DNA of 64,000 bases from positions 4,623,129-4,687,128 of the forward strand of contig VUYV01000004.1 of the NCBI GenBank assembly GCA_008711295.1, in the 5' to 3' direction. This stretch comes from Anarhynchus alexandrinus (taxonomy: Eukaryota > Chordata > Aves > Charadriiformes > Charadriidae). The notes below the pieces were generated by a model that worked only from the letters and a program-made list of their open reading frames with translations, did not search any database and had not been told where the DNA came from. The position numbers and the translations under genes were made by a program. Shown here piece after piece: positions 11,451 through 22,719 of this stretch. Each line of letters opens with the position of its first letter. Positions within the stretch are counted from its first letter, which is position 1.

Positions 11451-13218
11451 AGATTTTCAAAGGGAATTTTGCTGGCCCCGGTAGCTGCAGTCAGACGGAT
11501 GTGCTGCCGTGTGGTAGCATCCGTCATCTTCTGCAGTGATGCGGTTACTTACCTGTGCTCTCCGGCTGGTGCTTGTAAACGCTCACAGATATTATTTTTT
11601 TTACTGTTTAATACAGCAACACTGTAAGCTCTTCCATTTGTAAAACCCATCTAAAAAGAATTAAAGAAATATATTTACAAATGCACACACAGGCACACAC
11701 ATATCATTTAAGACAACAAATAACTAGGAAAGGCGAGACAGTAGTAATTCACTCTTGTTTTTTCCTCTGATGTTTTTAAATGCCTCAAGTTTTCCTCTTA
11801 TGGTTTATGATGTTATCATGCTCCTGTCTAAACTACTACCTTAAAATACATTCTACGGGGTTATTTTCTCCATAAAACCCTGACAATAATAATTTCTCCT
11901 GTAAAACCTTCAGTTCCTACTTGCACTGTAATTTGGGATCTGCCAAGCCATCCCCATCTATTTGATGGCCAGCAAATTGCAGGCTTGCAGGTGTCTGCTG
12001 TCCCCGCCGCCGACTCGTAGGTCACATTACGCCACTCTGATGACTAATTCCCTGAGCTGGCAGAGGTGGGCTCGGATCACCAGCAAGGATGAGACGACAT
12101 CAAAAGGCACGTTTAATGGATTGTTTCCTTTTAATACGGAGAGTGCTGTCCCAGGCCAGCACGATGCTGGTGACCTTGAACATGGACTCGCTAAAGGCGG
12201 TGTGCTGGTACGTGTCCCGGCTGATCCGATTTGTCCCTCTGTGTGTTTTTTGCAGCCTGCACCGCTGCGAGCTGCCGTGCTGGTGCTGCAGCGGCAGGTT
12301 GTCCCCAGCCAGGCGGGTCCTCGTCCTGCTCCATCTTCCATACGCTGCCGGTAGGGATTTCGGCACCAGCAAGGGATTTCGGTGAGAGCTTCCCAGCCTG
12401 GAGCCATGCTGGGGCTGCCTTTCGCACTGAAACAGAAACACACCGGTTAATGTGACGGTGCTTTTCTGGCAGCCGTTGTCTTCTGCTCATGCCCCAGTGA
12501 GTGAATGCCCAGTAACCGCCGAGCAGCAGCTCCTTCCCACCCCGGGGCAGTGAGAAGATGGCCTTGGGGAGGAGGAGCAGGACGGTACCCCACGTGCTGT
12601 TCACAGCTGCAGAGATGTTACCTTTATCTCCTGGCGTGTTTTTGTTGAGCTGACAGTTTAATTTCTGGTTGCAGTCTTCCCTCCCTGCTCCAGCATCTCC
12701 CCTCAGTCACCTCCCAAGTCGTGTAATTTGTGCTTAGCCAAACCAGAGCCTTCTTGGAGAAATATTTATCATCTGTTGTAACCTGGTGGGTTTGTCTTCC
12801 CTGGGAAGCATTCCCACGTGAACTCTGTCCTGGGTAGGGTTGAAGCAAAGGCTTTGCTTTCAGCTTACACCTCTTGCCAATTCATTTATAGCAAGGAAAG
12901 AAAAACATGGGGTATTGCCAAACCATAAGCACATCCTCACATACCTGTATGGTATTATTTTTCCTCCAGGTTGTTTCACATCATCTGAGAAAAGGGCAAG
13001 ATTATTTTTAGGGTTTTTTTGTTTGTTTGTTTAAGTCCTGGTTTAATTTTTATTTTGAACTTTCAGTTTGCTTTATGGAACATCTTTGGATCATCTGAGG
13101 TACTATCTGCTCTTATCTTCAGAGTACACTGCCAAAGAGCCATCAGGGTCCGGCTTAAGCAGGAATTAAGTGGCTCTCTGCGTTTCGGGACAGAAAAAGC
13201 GTAGAGTCCTGTTGCTTG
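11451..13218. other. Non-coding unique sequence
   Basis: An AT-rich segment (about 11590-11900) with several A/T runs and a short CA-rich patch near 11682-11701 is followed by GC-richer sequence around 12000-12600. Open frames at 11962-12604 overlap in both directions and have no recognisable domain. A short (GTTT)n run lies at about 13012-13032. Confidence 0.5.
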
Positions 13219-13241
13219 TGTATATATATATATATATATAT
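13219..13241. repeat. (TA)n microsatellite
   Basis: About eleven perfect TA units, preceded by GCTTGTG and followed by TTTGTCC. It is a simple dinucleotide repeat. Confidence 0.95.
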
Positions 13242-15677
13242 TTGTCCAAAAGTTGCTTCAATCTAGTCCAATGCAAACAGCAACTCATCTGCTGGGATTA
13301 ATTCAAAAGTTTTCCAAGTATCTGAATCTGTAACCGGCACATCTGCGTGTGTGCAATGACACCTGGCTGAAACGTGCCGCTCCGCCGTGACGGCTGATGC
13401 CTTTTCCAGTGGTTATTAATTCTGGTTATGCCAACCTTTACATAAAAGCTGGTTAGCTGTGGGTAAAGAGGTGAAATGCAGAGACACCGCTCACGCGTTC
13501 GCCCGGCTCTAGGACCCTCGCGGCTCTGTGCGCGTTGGTGGAAGTCAGGAGTCGTTCCCATCGCTCCTCCCGTGCTGCCTCGCGGCTGTGGCATTCATCC
13601 CTGCGCAAAGAGAGGGAGCGGCCAGTGCCCCGCTTGCCCCATTTCTAAGGACCATAACAGCAAATCAGCCCCTGCTCGCACAAAGGAGCTCAGGAACCAC
13701 GGGCTGTGGGGTCTCTAACATCCCGTCACTGCGCTGAGCCGGTGGAGAAAAGACGACATCACGCAGGTGCTGCCGATGGGCTGCTCTCTGCCCAGCGAAC
13801 AGAGGGATATGAGTTAATTAATGAGGATCCCGGTTCCCTGGAGTGATGGTAACGCTGCTGGTGCTGGCGGTGATGCAGATAATGCAAACAACCAGCGAGC
13901 AGCCTTTGGAAAGGCATGAGGGTGGGGAAAAATGGCTGCGAAATGACAAAACGGGCTGGGAAAGAGATTTGAGGGGTGAGAAGGGAGCATAAACAAATTG
14001 AGTGTTAAAAATCATTAAAACTATTAGAAGAAGAAATTATTCAGCATTAGCCTTAGAAGAAAAGGTTCTTGTATATAAGTACCCGAGACAGGTTAACGGG
14101 GGCCTGCTTGTTCCTTTCCCTAAGGAGCTCAGCAGCCATTAGATGCTGTCACCGACTGCCCGGGCTTCAAGCGGCATTGCTTCGGTGCCCTGTTTGGCCT
14201 CACTGGGTGAGGAACCTACACCAGTGGTAATAATCCCGTTGCCACAGCATCAAGAGCAATGTCAAAAGGAAGATCTTTTTTTCTTCTGGGTGACTTAATA
14301 TGGTGAAAATCAGCTGGTAACGCTGTCTTCTCCAAGGTGAGTCAGCCGTAGCTTTCTAACCAGACGGGTGGACCTGGGCTGGGACCTGCGCGGTGGCCCG
14401 GCCACAGGGCTTTGCCTGGGCTTCTGCTTCCCCAGCATCCCTGCCCCCCCGCAAGGCCAACGCCAACCGGCTGCCCATCTCCATGATGGGATATGAGTAA
14501 GTGCAAATCCCTGGGTAAAGTGTTTCCAGAGAGCTGCTGCAGAGCAAACGCTGCCTGAACCAAACCTCAGAGCGAGAAGGGGCTGGACCTTTGTTGTGGT
14601 GCGTGGTACCTGCCCCCGGCTTCGTGTTATGGGTTGAGCAGGCCCAAAGCCCTGGTGATGGGCACACAGGGGTCTGTCCAGTGGAGCGGTGCCTGGTGAT
14701 GACAGGCTCATCCAGCTGCTGCCCTCAGGTCAGCCTGAAACCCTCTGGCGTACACTCAGGTGCAAATAAAATAACATTTGTATAGCACAGACCCCATCAT
14801 GTCTATCGAGCATCCTGCTTTACCAGGCAAACAGCCTGGGCTTTATTCTGGCTCCATTGTACGATGTCCCCATCTCACAGCAGAAAGCATCGAGGTGCGT
14901 GGTGGCGGCAGGCGAGGGTGAGTCCGTCGTGGGCTGCGCCAGCATCCAACTGGGCACTCGCACGTGCGGGTCAAGTGGGAATTCAAATACAACCTTGCTC
15001 TTTTCTAGTGCAATCTGTTTGTTTGCCAGATGAGGTTCCATGGGAAAGGTGACCTCTGGGCTGAGTGGTTGTAAAGCAGCTCCCAAAAGCGAGGGGGAGG
15101 GATGGGGGCCACCTACTGCAGAGGGTCATGGATTGCTTTGAGCATGATTTGGGGATCTTTATGTTAAAACCGCTGCTTTGCCTCAGATGAACTGGAATTT
15201 CACTTGCAGAACTGAACTGAGTGAGGCTTTCTGCCTCAGTTTCCCCGTGAAGCACTGGTTCAAGGAGCTAATGCTCCTGCAACACACGGTGGGGCCGCTC
15301 TGCTCTCGGCCACTCCTCATTCCTCCGCTTCTTTCTGGGGCAAACTCTGTCCGTCACTCCGCACGGCCCTTTCTCATGTTTCTGCTTTACTTTTTTTTCC
15401 TCTCTTTCCCTCCCTCTATTTCTTTCCACAAATAAATAAATATACCAGCATTAGCTAAATCACACCCCAGGAAAGTTTATCAGTATTTTGGAAGAGCTAT
15501 TAGTAACATATTTGCTATGAAGTCAATGAGGGGGAGAATTAGCAGCACATCTCAAGGATGAAAGCGGGAATTTTTTTTTCCCTTTCTGCCCAGTTAGTTC
15601 TTAAATTTGTCTAAAATAAAGCTGACACTGAACAGCAGAGGCACCCAGTTTCTTTCTTCTCCCCCCTTTCCTTTATT
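13242..15677. other. Non-coding unique sequence with a small CpG cluster
   Basis: CpGs cluster at about 13481-13615. Elsewhere I see no gene. A short string near 15230-15247 (CTGCCTCAGTTTCCCC) resembles the core of a MIR-type SINE, but it is too short to call. A T/C-rich run lies at about 15385-15425. Confidence 0.5.
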
Positions 15678-15715
15678 ACATATATAAAATGTATATATTT
15701 TATATATATAATACA
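15678..15715. repeat. AT-rich simple repeat
   Basis: Alternating TA and TATAAAA units form a low-complexity, partly palindromic AT tract. Confidence 0.8.
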
Positions 15716-15820
15716 AGTTCTAAGACTAAGGCCAAAACTGCTGTCCTACTCTACTCGCAGTTTATATTCCAAGGAATATGTTAAATTTTCATCCTAGACC
15801 AGCACAGAAGTAGTGGTAAC

Positions 15821-15835
15821 AAAAAAAAAAAAAAA
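15821..15835 (+). repeat. Poly-A tract (15 A)
   Basis: A run of fifteen adenines, followed after a few bases by T-rich tracts. I see no retrocopy upstream of it. Confidence 0.85.
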
Positions 15836-15879
15836 GATACAGTAGGGTGTTTTTTTGTTGGTTTTTTTTTTAGCATGGC

Positions 15880-16430
15880 AATAGCATTTGCATTTCATTT
15901 TTCTGCTATAAACATTTGTACTTGTCACTATTTAACAAGCATCTTAGCAATGAAAAATGTGAGTAAAAAAGAAATACAATGTGACCGTGTTGCAATTAGC
16001 CCATTATATGTGTAATGATATAGCCTGAGGAGTTCCCGACGCAGTGCTAGACTCAAAAACCAATTATAGCAACTGCATTATAAACTGCACCATCGGTACC
16101 TGCTGCCTTCGCACCCAGCAGCTGGGTGTAACTGGGGAGTCCTGCATCTGAAAGGGAACGCTGCATTAATGGGGGGGGAAGACGAGCAGAAACATGCGCT
16201 CTCCTCCAGTCACACGGAGGCAGTGAGGGTTTATCCTATGGCAGATATTTTTCAAGAGTATTGTCATGACAACTGAGTCAAGGAATTCCATTTCCTGCGC
16301 TTGTTACAGCCGTTGTTAGGTGAGAATTGAATCATGGCATTCAATTTGCTGTTTAATTTTTGTCTGTGCTATGGATGTGCTCGATTTCATGCCCTACACG
16401 TGATACAATTGTCATAAACATGAATTCTTG
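15880..16430. promoter_or_regulatory. Candidate conserved regulatory element
   Basis: This AT-rich stretch contains an octamer (ATTTGCAT, 15886-15893), a perfect 8-bp-arm inverted repeat with a one-base spacer (CACCCAGC and GCTGGGTG, 16112-16128), a 12-bp perfect palindrome (TTGTCATGACAA, 16261-16272) and, one base later, an AP-1-type site (TGAGTCA, 16274-16280). These motifs are visible. That they form an enhancer is inference from motif density only. Confidence 0.25.
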
Positions 16431-16507
16431 ACATCTTATTGTATCTTTTCGTTTTTTGGGGTTTTTTTTCCCCAAAACTTGGAGAGAGTCTGTTTTGTTT
16501 TGCGGGG

Positions 16508-16546
16508 TTTTTGTTTGTTTGTTTGTTTGATTTTGTTGTTTGTTTG
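16508..16546 (+). repeat. (TTTG)n simple repeat
   Basis: GTTT/TTTG units interrupted by ATTTTGTTG, within a broader T/G-rich tract from about 16450 to 16555. Confidence 0.85.
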
Positions 16547-16785
16547 GGGTTTTTTTCCCCTCCCGCTGGATTTAGCGGCATTACCAGGACGGCAAAGTGA
16601 ACAACTGGAGAGTTCAGGTACTTTATTTTGAGAACTGTCAATGAGCTTTTAAGGCGCTGCCTTCCACCACCAGCTGCAAAAGGGCAGCACGCCTGACTCG
16701 GCGGGGTTTCACATGACAACCTGAGCCGGTCCTGTCTGTCTGTCCCTCTGTCTGTCCAGGTGCAGCACTGCTTGGCTTGCCCCAA

Positions 16786-16787
<2 letters not shown>

Positions 16788-16830
<43 letters not shown>
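16788..16830 (+). repeat. (GT)n microsatellite
   Basis: About 21 uninterrupted GT units followed by CACGCGC. A (CTGT)-rich stretch lies just upstream at about 16730-16757. Histidine-threonine runs in minus-strand translations come from this repeat and are not a protein. Confidence 0.97.
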
Positions 16831-16831
<1 letters not shown>

Positions 16832-17226
16832 ACGCGCTTAAAAACTCCAGCATGGCTTTATTTTATGTTTATTACATGCAAGAGGCAAAGGGAAGGTTTG
16901 AAGGGTGAGGCCATCGCTCCCGTTGCTGCAGCATCAGCAGCATTGTGATGTACCCAACTGATGGCCATCGCCATCAGCTCAGCACTATCCCACCCTCTCC
17001 CACAGCACCAGACCCCGGGTGGCTTTGGCCGTGGAAAGGCAAATAACTACACACAGGAGTCATCACCTCTCACCTTCGCTGAGCCTGGAGGCCTGTCCTG
17101 ACACAGCTCTTGGCCAAGTGTGGGATGGGGGCTGCCATGAAGGTCGATGTTGACAGCGGGGTGGATGCTGCAGGAGTGGGTCACACTGCAAAAGGGTGCA
17201 GCCCCGGGAAAACTTATTAATTTCAA
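16831..17226. other. Non-coding unique sequence
   Basis: Nothing recognisable lies between the GT microsatellite and the CR1 copy. Confidence 0.5.
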
Positions 17227-17690
17227 CATAGAATTATAGAGGTTTGGGTTGGAAAGGACCTCAAAGATCTTCCAGTTCCAACCCCCCCCTACCATGGGCA
17301 GGGACAGCTCCCACCAGACCAGGTTGCTCAAAGCCCCATCCAGCCTGGCCTTGAACACCTCCAGGGATGGGGCAGCCACAGCTGCTCTGGGCAACCTGGG
17401 CCAGTGCCTCACCACACTCACAGTGAAAAAAATCTGTCTCCCCTCTTTCAGTTTAAAACCATTACCCCTTGTCCTATCACTGCGCTCACTGATAGAGAGT
17501 CCCTCCCCAGCTCTCCTGTAGCGCCTTTAGGGACTGGAAGGCTGCAATAAGATCTCCCTGGGATCTTCTCTTATCCAGGTTGAACAACTCCAACTCTCAG
17601 CCTGTCCCCACAGCAGAGGTGCTCCAGCCCTCTGATCATCTTTGCGGCCTCCTCTGGACCAGCTCCAACAGGTCCATGTCCTGTTGTGCC
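17227..17690 (-). mobile_element. CR1 LINE, 5'-truncated copy
   Basis: The left edge begins CATAGAATTATAGAGGTTTG, the CR1 octamer tail read in reverse, followed by the family's 'TTGGAAAGGACCTCAAAGATC' block. The minus strand keeps the end of ORF2, visible as VVRHWPRLPRAAVAAPSLEV and FKARLDGALSNLV. The copy extends further into ORF2 than the one at 19954, through the 'GGAAGGCTGCAATAAGATCT' block. It shows point changes and a C-run expansion near 17281-17289. Its right edge is approximate. Confidence 0.93.
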
Positions 17691-18840
17691 CAACATCACT
17701 CTCATCTCAGACAGCTGGTGCAGCCAGAGGTGTCAGTGTCTGTCCAGGAGCCAGCGATAAGCACAGACTGTGCCTGCCACTTCAGAGGGGCTCAAGGGGT
17801 GCCACGGTGCTGGTGATGTGCCCCCTGATCCCCCCAGCACGTACTGAGCCTGGCTAAAATGTGCAGGCGCTGCAGGAGCATGGCTATAGCCCAAAGCCAA
17901 ACGGACCTCATGGTGGTCCCTGGAGGGGCTTTGCTGGCAGGTCACAGTGCTGTATCCCCAGAGCTGGAAAGCACGATGTCCGAGCTGGCTTGGGAGGTGG
18001 GAAGGACAAAAAGACCTTCCATCTGTGCCAACATGCCCATGAGTCAGCACTAGCGCTCTGTAGCATCATCCTCTCTCACAGGCAACTGCTGTACTTGTCT
18101 CTTTTTAAAAAGTGTTTGCTTATTTATTTATTTAAATTGTCTCTGAGGCTTCATTCTGAGTAGCTGACAGGGCAGAGGCAGCCTTCGTTTCTCTGAGAGC
18201 TTGCTGACGAGTGCTGGGGCTATTCTTGGCTCACCAGCATCCAAGTGACCACAACAAACGCCGGAGCATCTGGAGTGCCAGCTGCACTGCCAGCTCTGCA
18301 CCACCCCGCGACTGCTGCCCGGCAAGCCTGGGCTTTGCTGTGCCATAACAAAGGGCCATTTACAGAAATTGTGTTTGTTTCTAAAAACAAATCAGGTGGG
18401 GGCAGTAGTTTGTGTCAATCCACCCAAACTTGGAATTCAGAAACCAGGAGCAGGACATGTGTTTGCTTCAGTTATTGAGAGGACACCTCTTTAGACCTCT
18501 GCTCTGTGCTGCTGCATCCCCAGCGTTGCCATCAGGATGAGGTTTTGCTCAGTTCCTTAAGCACCCCTGCCCAGTATGGCATGGGCTACAGTGCTGGTTA
18601 GAATGCCAAAAGGTGATAGTGAGGTGGCATTTTATCCCTTTGGCTCGAGATACTTCATTTAGATGCAGTTGCCACTTAATTTTTTTTTTTTAATTGTCTG
18701 CTATGTACAGTGACCCCATCGACTGGCAAAAGCCCAGCTGATGAGAATTTATTTTTTTTCCCCTCTCTGTATGGAGTCTTAATGTAGCAGATAAAATCCA
18801 TGGCTGCTGCCTCCCCTCTGCGGGCAGCCCGTGGCCGGGG
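17691..18840. other. Non-coding unique sequence
   Basis: There is no recognised gene or repeat family. A TTTA run lies at 18119-18134 and a T-run at 18679-18690. Confidence 0.5.
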
Positions 18841-18966
18841 CAGGCAGGGGCTGGGTGTTGGGACAGGCAGGGGCTGGGTGTTGGGGCAGGCAGGGCTGAG
18901 TGTTGGGGCAGGCAGGGGCTGGGTGTTGGGACAGGCAGGGCTGGGTTTTGGGACAGGCAGGGCTGG
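18841..18966 (+). repeat. G-rich 22/23-bp minisatellite, about 5.6 copies
   Basis: The unit CAGGCAGGGGCTGGGTGTTG plus GGA/GGG repeats five times, with lengths 23, 23, 22, 23 and 22 bp, plus a 13-bp partial sixth copy. The 22-bp versions have lost one G. The strand is rich in G-tracts and fits the G-quadruplex rule (tracts of three or more, loops up to seven). Repeated proline-rich peptides in minus-strand frames are a by-product. There are no unique spacers, so it is not a CRISPR array. Confidence 0.93.
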
Positions 18967-19953
18967 CGTGACGCAGAGGGCAGCCGGGTGCTCTGCAGAT
19001 CCCTGGCCGGGTCCACAATGCCTCATTCGCTTTGCATTTGTAAATGAGAGTAACACCAGTGGATGCCAACAGGATACAGCGGTGGGAGCATCAATCCTAC
19101 CGCACAGGGAACCCCCGGCAGCTCCAGAACAAAGCCATCAGTCACTGCGAGTAAAATAGTACTGAAGGCGAACCAGTAAGGAAATAAGGCAAAAGAGAGT
19201 TAATGGCCAGGGAAGCGCTGCCTGTCTTCACTCAACCCCTAAAGCCGAGGCAAGGCAGCAGCCTGGGGAAGCCGCCGGCAGCGCGGGTTGGAGCAGGACT
19301 AGGTGGCGATGTTATTTCATCCCCGGGCTAGCCTGGGTTTCTTTGCCATCAGCGTGGTAGCTACAGCAACCGCCTCACATCCTATTATCTTTGGGAACAG
19401 CAGGACCTGCATATTAAAGCGGCATATTTATTTTTATTGGATTTGTACATTTAATTAGCTGCCTTTGTACAGGGGCCACATCCTTGACCTATTTGCGGCA
19501 CCTCAATAAACAAGCTCTGTGCAGCGGTTCCCCGGGGAACCTGCCTCTTGCAGGCGCACAGTGTTGGCAGGTTCACCGTTGCAGGGCTGTTCTGAGCTAA
19601 GGAAGATTTCTGGCCAATAACTCGGGCGTTTGCCAGCCGGTGCGAGCGCCCAGCTGACCGCGGGCTGTGGAGCAGGCTCCGGCTGTGCACTTGGAGCCTG
19701 AGAGGCACCAGCTAATTCAGAAGAGCTGGCACACGAAAATGCACACCTCCTCCTGGCTGCATTGCTGCTGAAATTTCTAAATTCACAAGATGTGCGAGCA
19801 GAACTGGAGGAAAGTTATCAGCCCCATAATCCCAACCCAGGCAGCAGCAGACCACATGTAGCCCTGGTGGGACTGGTGACAGTGGGGTGGCCACTGAGCA
19901 CTGCTGGGCAACATCATTTGGGGCTGCAGTGTCCCGTAAGGCTTGCGGCTCGT
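18967..19953. other. Non-coding unique sequence
   Basis: There is no recognised gene or repeat. A short AT-rich patch lies around 19415-19460 within otherwise GC-rich sequence. Confidence 0.5.
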
Positions 19954-20280
19954 ATCATAGAATCATAGAATGGTTTGGGTTGGAAAGGACCTTGAAGATC
20001 ATCGAGTTCCAACCCCCTGCCATGGGCAGGGACACCTCCCACTAGACCAGGTTGCCCAAGGCCATGTCCAGCCTGGCCTTGAACACCTCCAGGGATGGGG
20101 CCTCAACAACCTCTCTGGGTAACCTGTTCCAGTGCCTTACCACCCTCAAAGTGAAAAATTTCTTCCTAATGTTCAATCTAAACCTGCCCCCTTCCAGCTT
20201 AAAGCCATTCCCCCTCGTGCTATCACTACATGCCCCTGCCAAAAGTCCTTCCCCAGCTCTCCTGCAGGCCCCCATTGGAC
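19954..20280 (-). mobile_element. CR1 LINE, short 5'-truncated copy
   Basis: The left edge has two clean octamer units (ATCATAGA repeated) followed by TGGTTTGGGTTGGAAAGGAC, the standard CR1 3' end in reverse. The minus strand shows a well-preserved ORF2 terminus, including TRGNGFKL, NIRKKFFTLRVVRHWNRLP and EVVEAPSLEVFKARLDMAL. It is one of the least eroded CR1 copies in the window, judged by its intact tail and frame. The right end, near the GGCCCCC run, is approximate. Confidence 0.94.
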
Positions 20281-22121
20281 ACAGCTGGGATACTCTACAC
20301 TGTGATTAACTTCCATGTGGGCTCATTAGTGTCTTTAAATGTCAAACCTGTGTATTCTTATAGGCTCTCTGCTTCATGCTATGTTTTGTGGATGAACAGT
20401 GAGTTAAATTCCAGTGTGAACCATAACCTTCACGTCCTGTACATCAGGAATAATGAGTTTCAGTTCTCATGCCCAGTTTAAAGATATTCCTCAACTTAAT
20501 TAAAATGAATTATTTTTCCTAAAGATGAGCTATCTGCTAGAGGAAGGAGGAGGGAAGAGAGGCTTGTGTGGTACCAGTCTTCAGGTTTCTGATAAAGGCT
20601 TTTTCCTGTCACGTGGCAGCCGAGGCTTATTGATGGAAAACAATAAAGTTTTGAATCAAGCTCTTAAATCTTGAAATCATGCATAAAATGTCTAATGAAA
20701 TCTCTTTCATCTCCCTGCAGATAAAGGCAATGCTTGTTCTCGACAAAGCAGCCTTTTCTGCTCCCCGGAGTTGGGGAAGTTTGTCTCTGAAGTTCAAGCA
20801 GGTGATGGAAGCGACACGGGCTTGTGATGGCGGGTGGCGTGTGCTGCGAGACACACAGCAAAGAAACTGGGCAGCAATTTAACCTTCCAGTTCGGTGGTG
20901 GAGGGGTATAGAAGTGACTGGTCAGAAATGAGGTAAGCAGCTGGTTTGTTAGCAGTCAAACCAACATCCTCCATACCTGCACCCAGCATCTAAGCGCAGG
21001 AGGTGACCAGAAGACAGGGAGGGGGAAAGCATGCAAGTTCCTAGGCAAAGCTCCACTGGCATCAAGAGTGTTTTTAAAGGTTGAGTGACTGAGAGAGATC
21101 AAAAAAACTATTTCCACAAGTCGTTTGATGATCATTATATGACAGCAACATGGCAGGTCTGGAAATCCTGGCACCAAGGGCAACTCCTTTCCACGATCCT
21201 GATGAACGGATGCTGTGACTTCCTGGCGAAGAGGGAAACTGTCAGTGTCCTGTGGCATCTCGATGGCCAGAGCTCTAATAACCTCTTTAATTGCTGCCTC
21301 AGCAGCAGCCAGCACTGACTCATGGGCTGGAGGCTTCAGAGCCCATTCGGACTGCAGTCATTGCAAGCCTTTTCCAGCAATGCACATGTGGGCAAGGATG
21401 AGACCTGCTGGATTTGCTCCTTCCACTCCGGGGGTGTGCCTGCAATCCCGGTGGGGCAAACCACCCGGGAAATTAGCTCAAGCATCACATGGAAGATACT
21501 GAGCTCTCCCCGCTGCTCCACGCTCACATACCAGTGCATTAAGGCTTATGCTTTAGGAAGGAGGCAGTGTCCGAGCTGTTCATGAGATGTATTGAAGCTC
21601 TCACGAATTTATTTCCACTGAGCACTATCGTTTCAGCCTGCAGAGGGATCAGGACCTTCGTATGTCTGCAGGTCCTGACAGCGCTCAGCACTTCATCACA
21701 TAAGGCCTTGGAAAGGCAAGGAAAAATGAGACAGAAAATGGTTTTCATAGCTTGGGAAAAATTATTGGCTTACGTAAAGGGTACAGCATAAGCCCTAGAC
21801 ACAACCCAGAGGTGTGACAGACACAGCAACAGCAGCCTGTGAACGTGGGTTTGTTGTCTGAAGCGATTGAAAGATGCTGCCCTGGGAGCACATTTGATCC
21901 AGTAGCCTTAAGCTAAACAGCCCTGTAGGCACCACAGCATCCTTAGTTTTGGAGAAGATTTGTTGAAAGTAATGTATATAGTTGGATTAAGGGTGAATCC
22001 AAAGAAACAGGTGACAGAAACATAGTGCATTAGCTCTTACACTTGGTAGCATGTACTTTGAGGTGTGCTTCATTCATCCCACTGTAGCTGGTGTAAATAA
22101 CCTCAAGCTTCTTTCCAGGCT
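20281..22121. other. Non-coding unique sequence; start of the AT-richer part
   Basis: Nothing here is recognised as a gene. Both-strand open frames at 20956-21585 are short and lack motifs. From about here to the end the sequence is visibly AT-richer than the first 20 kb. Confidence 0.5.
22117..22121 (+). repeat. Target-site duplication, left copy (AGGCT)
   Basis: The 5-bp sequence AGGCT directly precedes the LTR and recurs directly after it at 22715-22719. This is what integrase-mediated insertion leaves behind. Confidence 0.88.
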
Positions 22122-22714
22122 TGTTGTGGTTTAACCCCAGTCAGCCACTGGGACCACGCAGCCGCTCACTCGCTCCCCCCCAAGTTGGGATGGGGGAGAG
22201 AATCGGAAGATTAAAAGTGAGAAAAAACTTGTGGGTTAAAATAAAAACACTTTAATAAGTAGAGCAAAAGCTGTGCATGCAAGCAAAGCAAAACAAGGAA
22301 TTCATTCACTGCTTCCCATGGGCAGGCGGGTGTTCAGCCATCTCCAGGAAAGCAGGGCTCCATCGTGTGTAATGGTGACTTGGGAAGATGAATGCCATCA
22401 CTCTGAACTCTCTCCCCCTCCCCCCCTCCTTCTTCTGCCCCAGCTTTATACACAGAGCATGATGTGATATGGCATGGAACATCCCTTTGGTCAGCTGGGG
22501 TCAGCTGTCCTGGCTGTGTCCCCTTGCAACTTTTTGTGCACTCCCAGCCTGCTTGGTGATGGGATGGTGAGAGGAACAGAAAAGACCTCGACTGCTTAGC
22601 AACAACCAAAACCATCAGTGTTTTACCAAAACTATTCTCATCCCCAATCCAAAACATAGCCCCACACCAGCTGCTAGCAAGAAAGTTACCTTCTTCCCAG
22701 CTGAAAGCATGACA
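22122..22714 (-). mobile_element. Solo LTR of an avian endogenous retrovirus
   Basis: The element is 593 bp, starts TG and ends CA, and is flanked by a perfect 5-bp duplication (AGGCT), so both ends are intact. It carries the 'TGTTGTGGTTTAACCCCAG' end that I recall from a widespread bird LTR family. Transcription signals read on the minus strand: a TATAAA box (plus-strand bases 22445-22450) and, about 190 bp downstream, an ATTAAA polyadenylation signal (plus-strand bases 22251-22256). No internal gag, pol or env sequence adjoins it, so it is probably a solo LTR left by recombination between two LTRs. A 5-bp duplication fits ERVL-like elements but does not settle the class. It could act as a minus-strand promoter. 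Confidence 0.92.
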
Positions 22715-22719
22715 AGGCT
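22715..22719 (+). repeat. Target-site duplication, right copy (AGGCT)
   Basis: This is the matching copy of the 5-bp AGGCT found at 22117-22121. Confidence 0.88.

Noticed and set aside
15221..15250. MIR-type SINE core
   Set aside because: Only about 16 bases resemble the core, and the expected downstream block is missing.
15821..15835. Poly-A tail of a processed pseudogene
   Set aside because: No coding remnant, polyadenylation signal or target-site duplication was recognised around it.
16387..16853. Histidine/threonine-rich peptides on the minus strand
   Set aside because: They are translations of the (GT)n microsatellite and adjoining low-complexity sequence.
18841..18966. CRISPR array
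   Set aside because: The units are directly adjacent with no unique spacers, and the genome is a vertebrate one.
18676..19069. Proline-rich repeat proteins on the minus strand
   Set aside because: All three phases read through the G-rich minisatellite and give similar repeated peptides, so the DNA repeat explains them.
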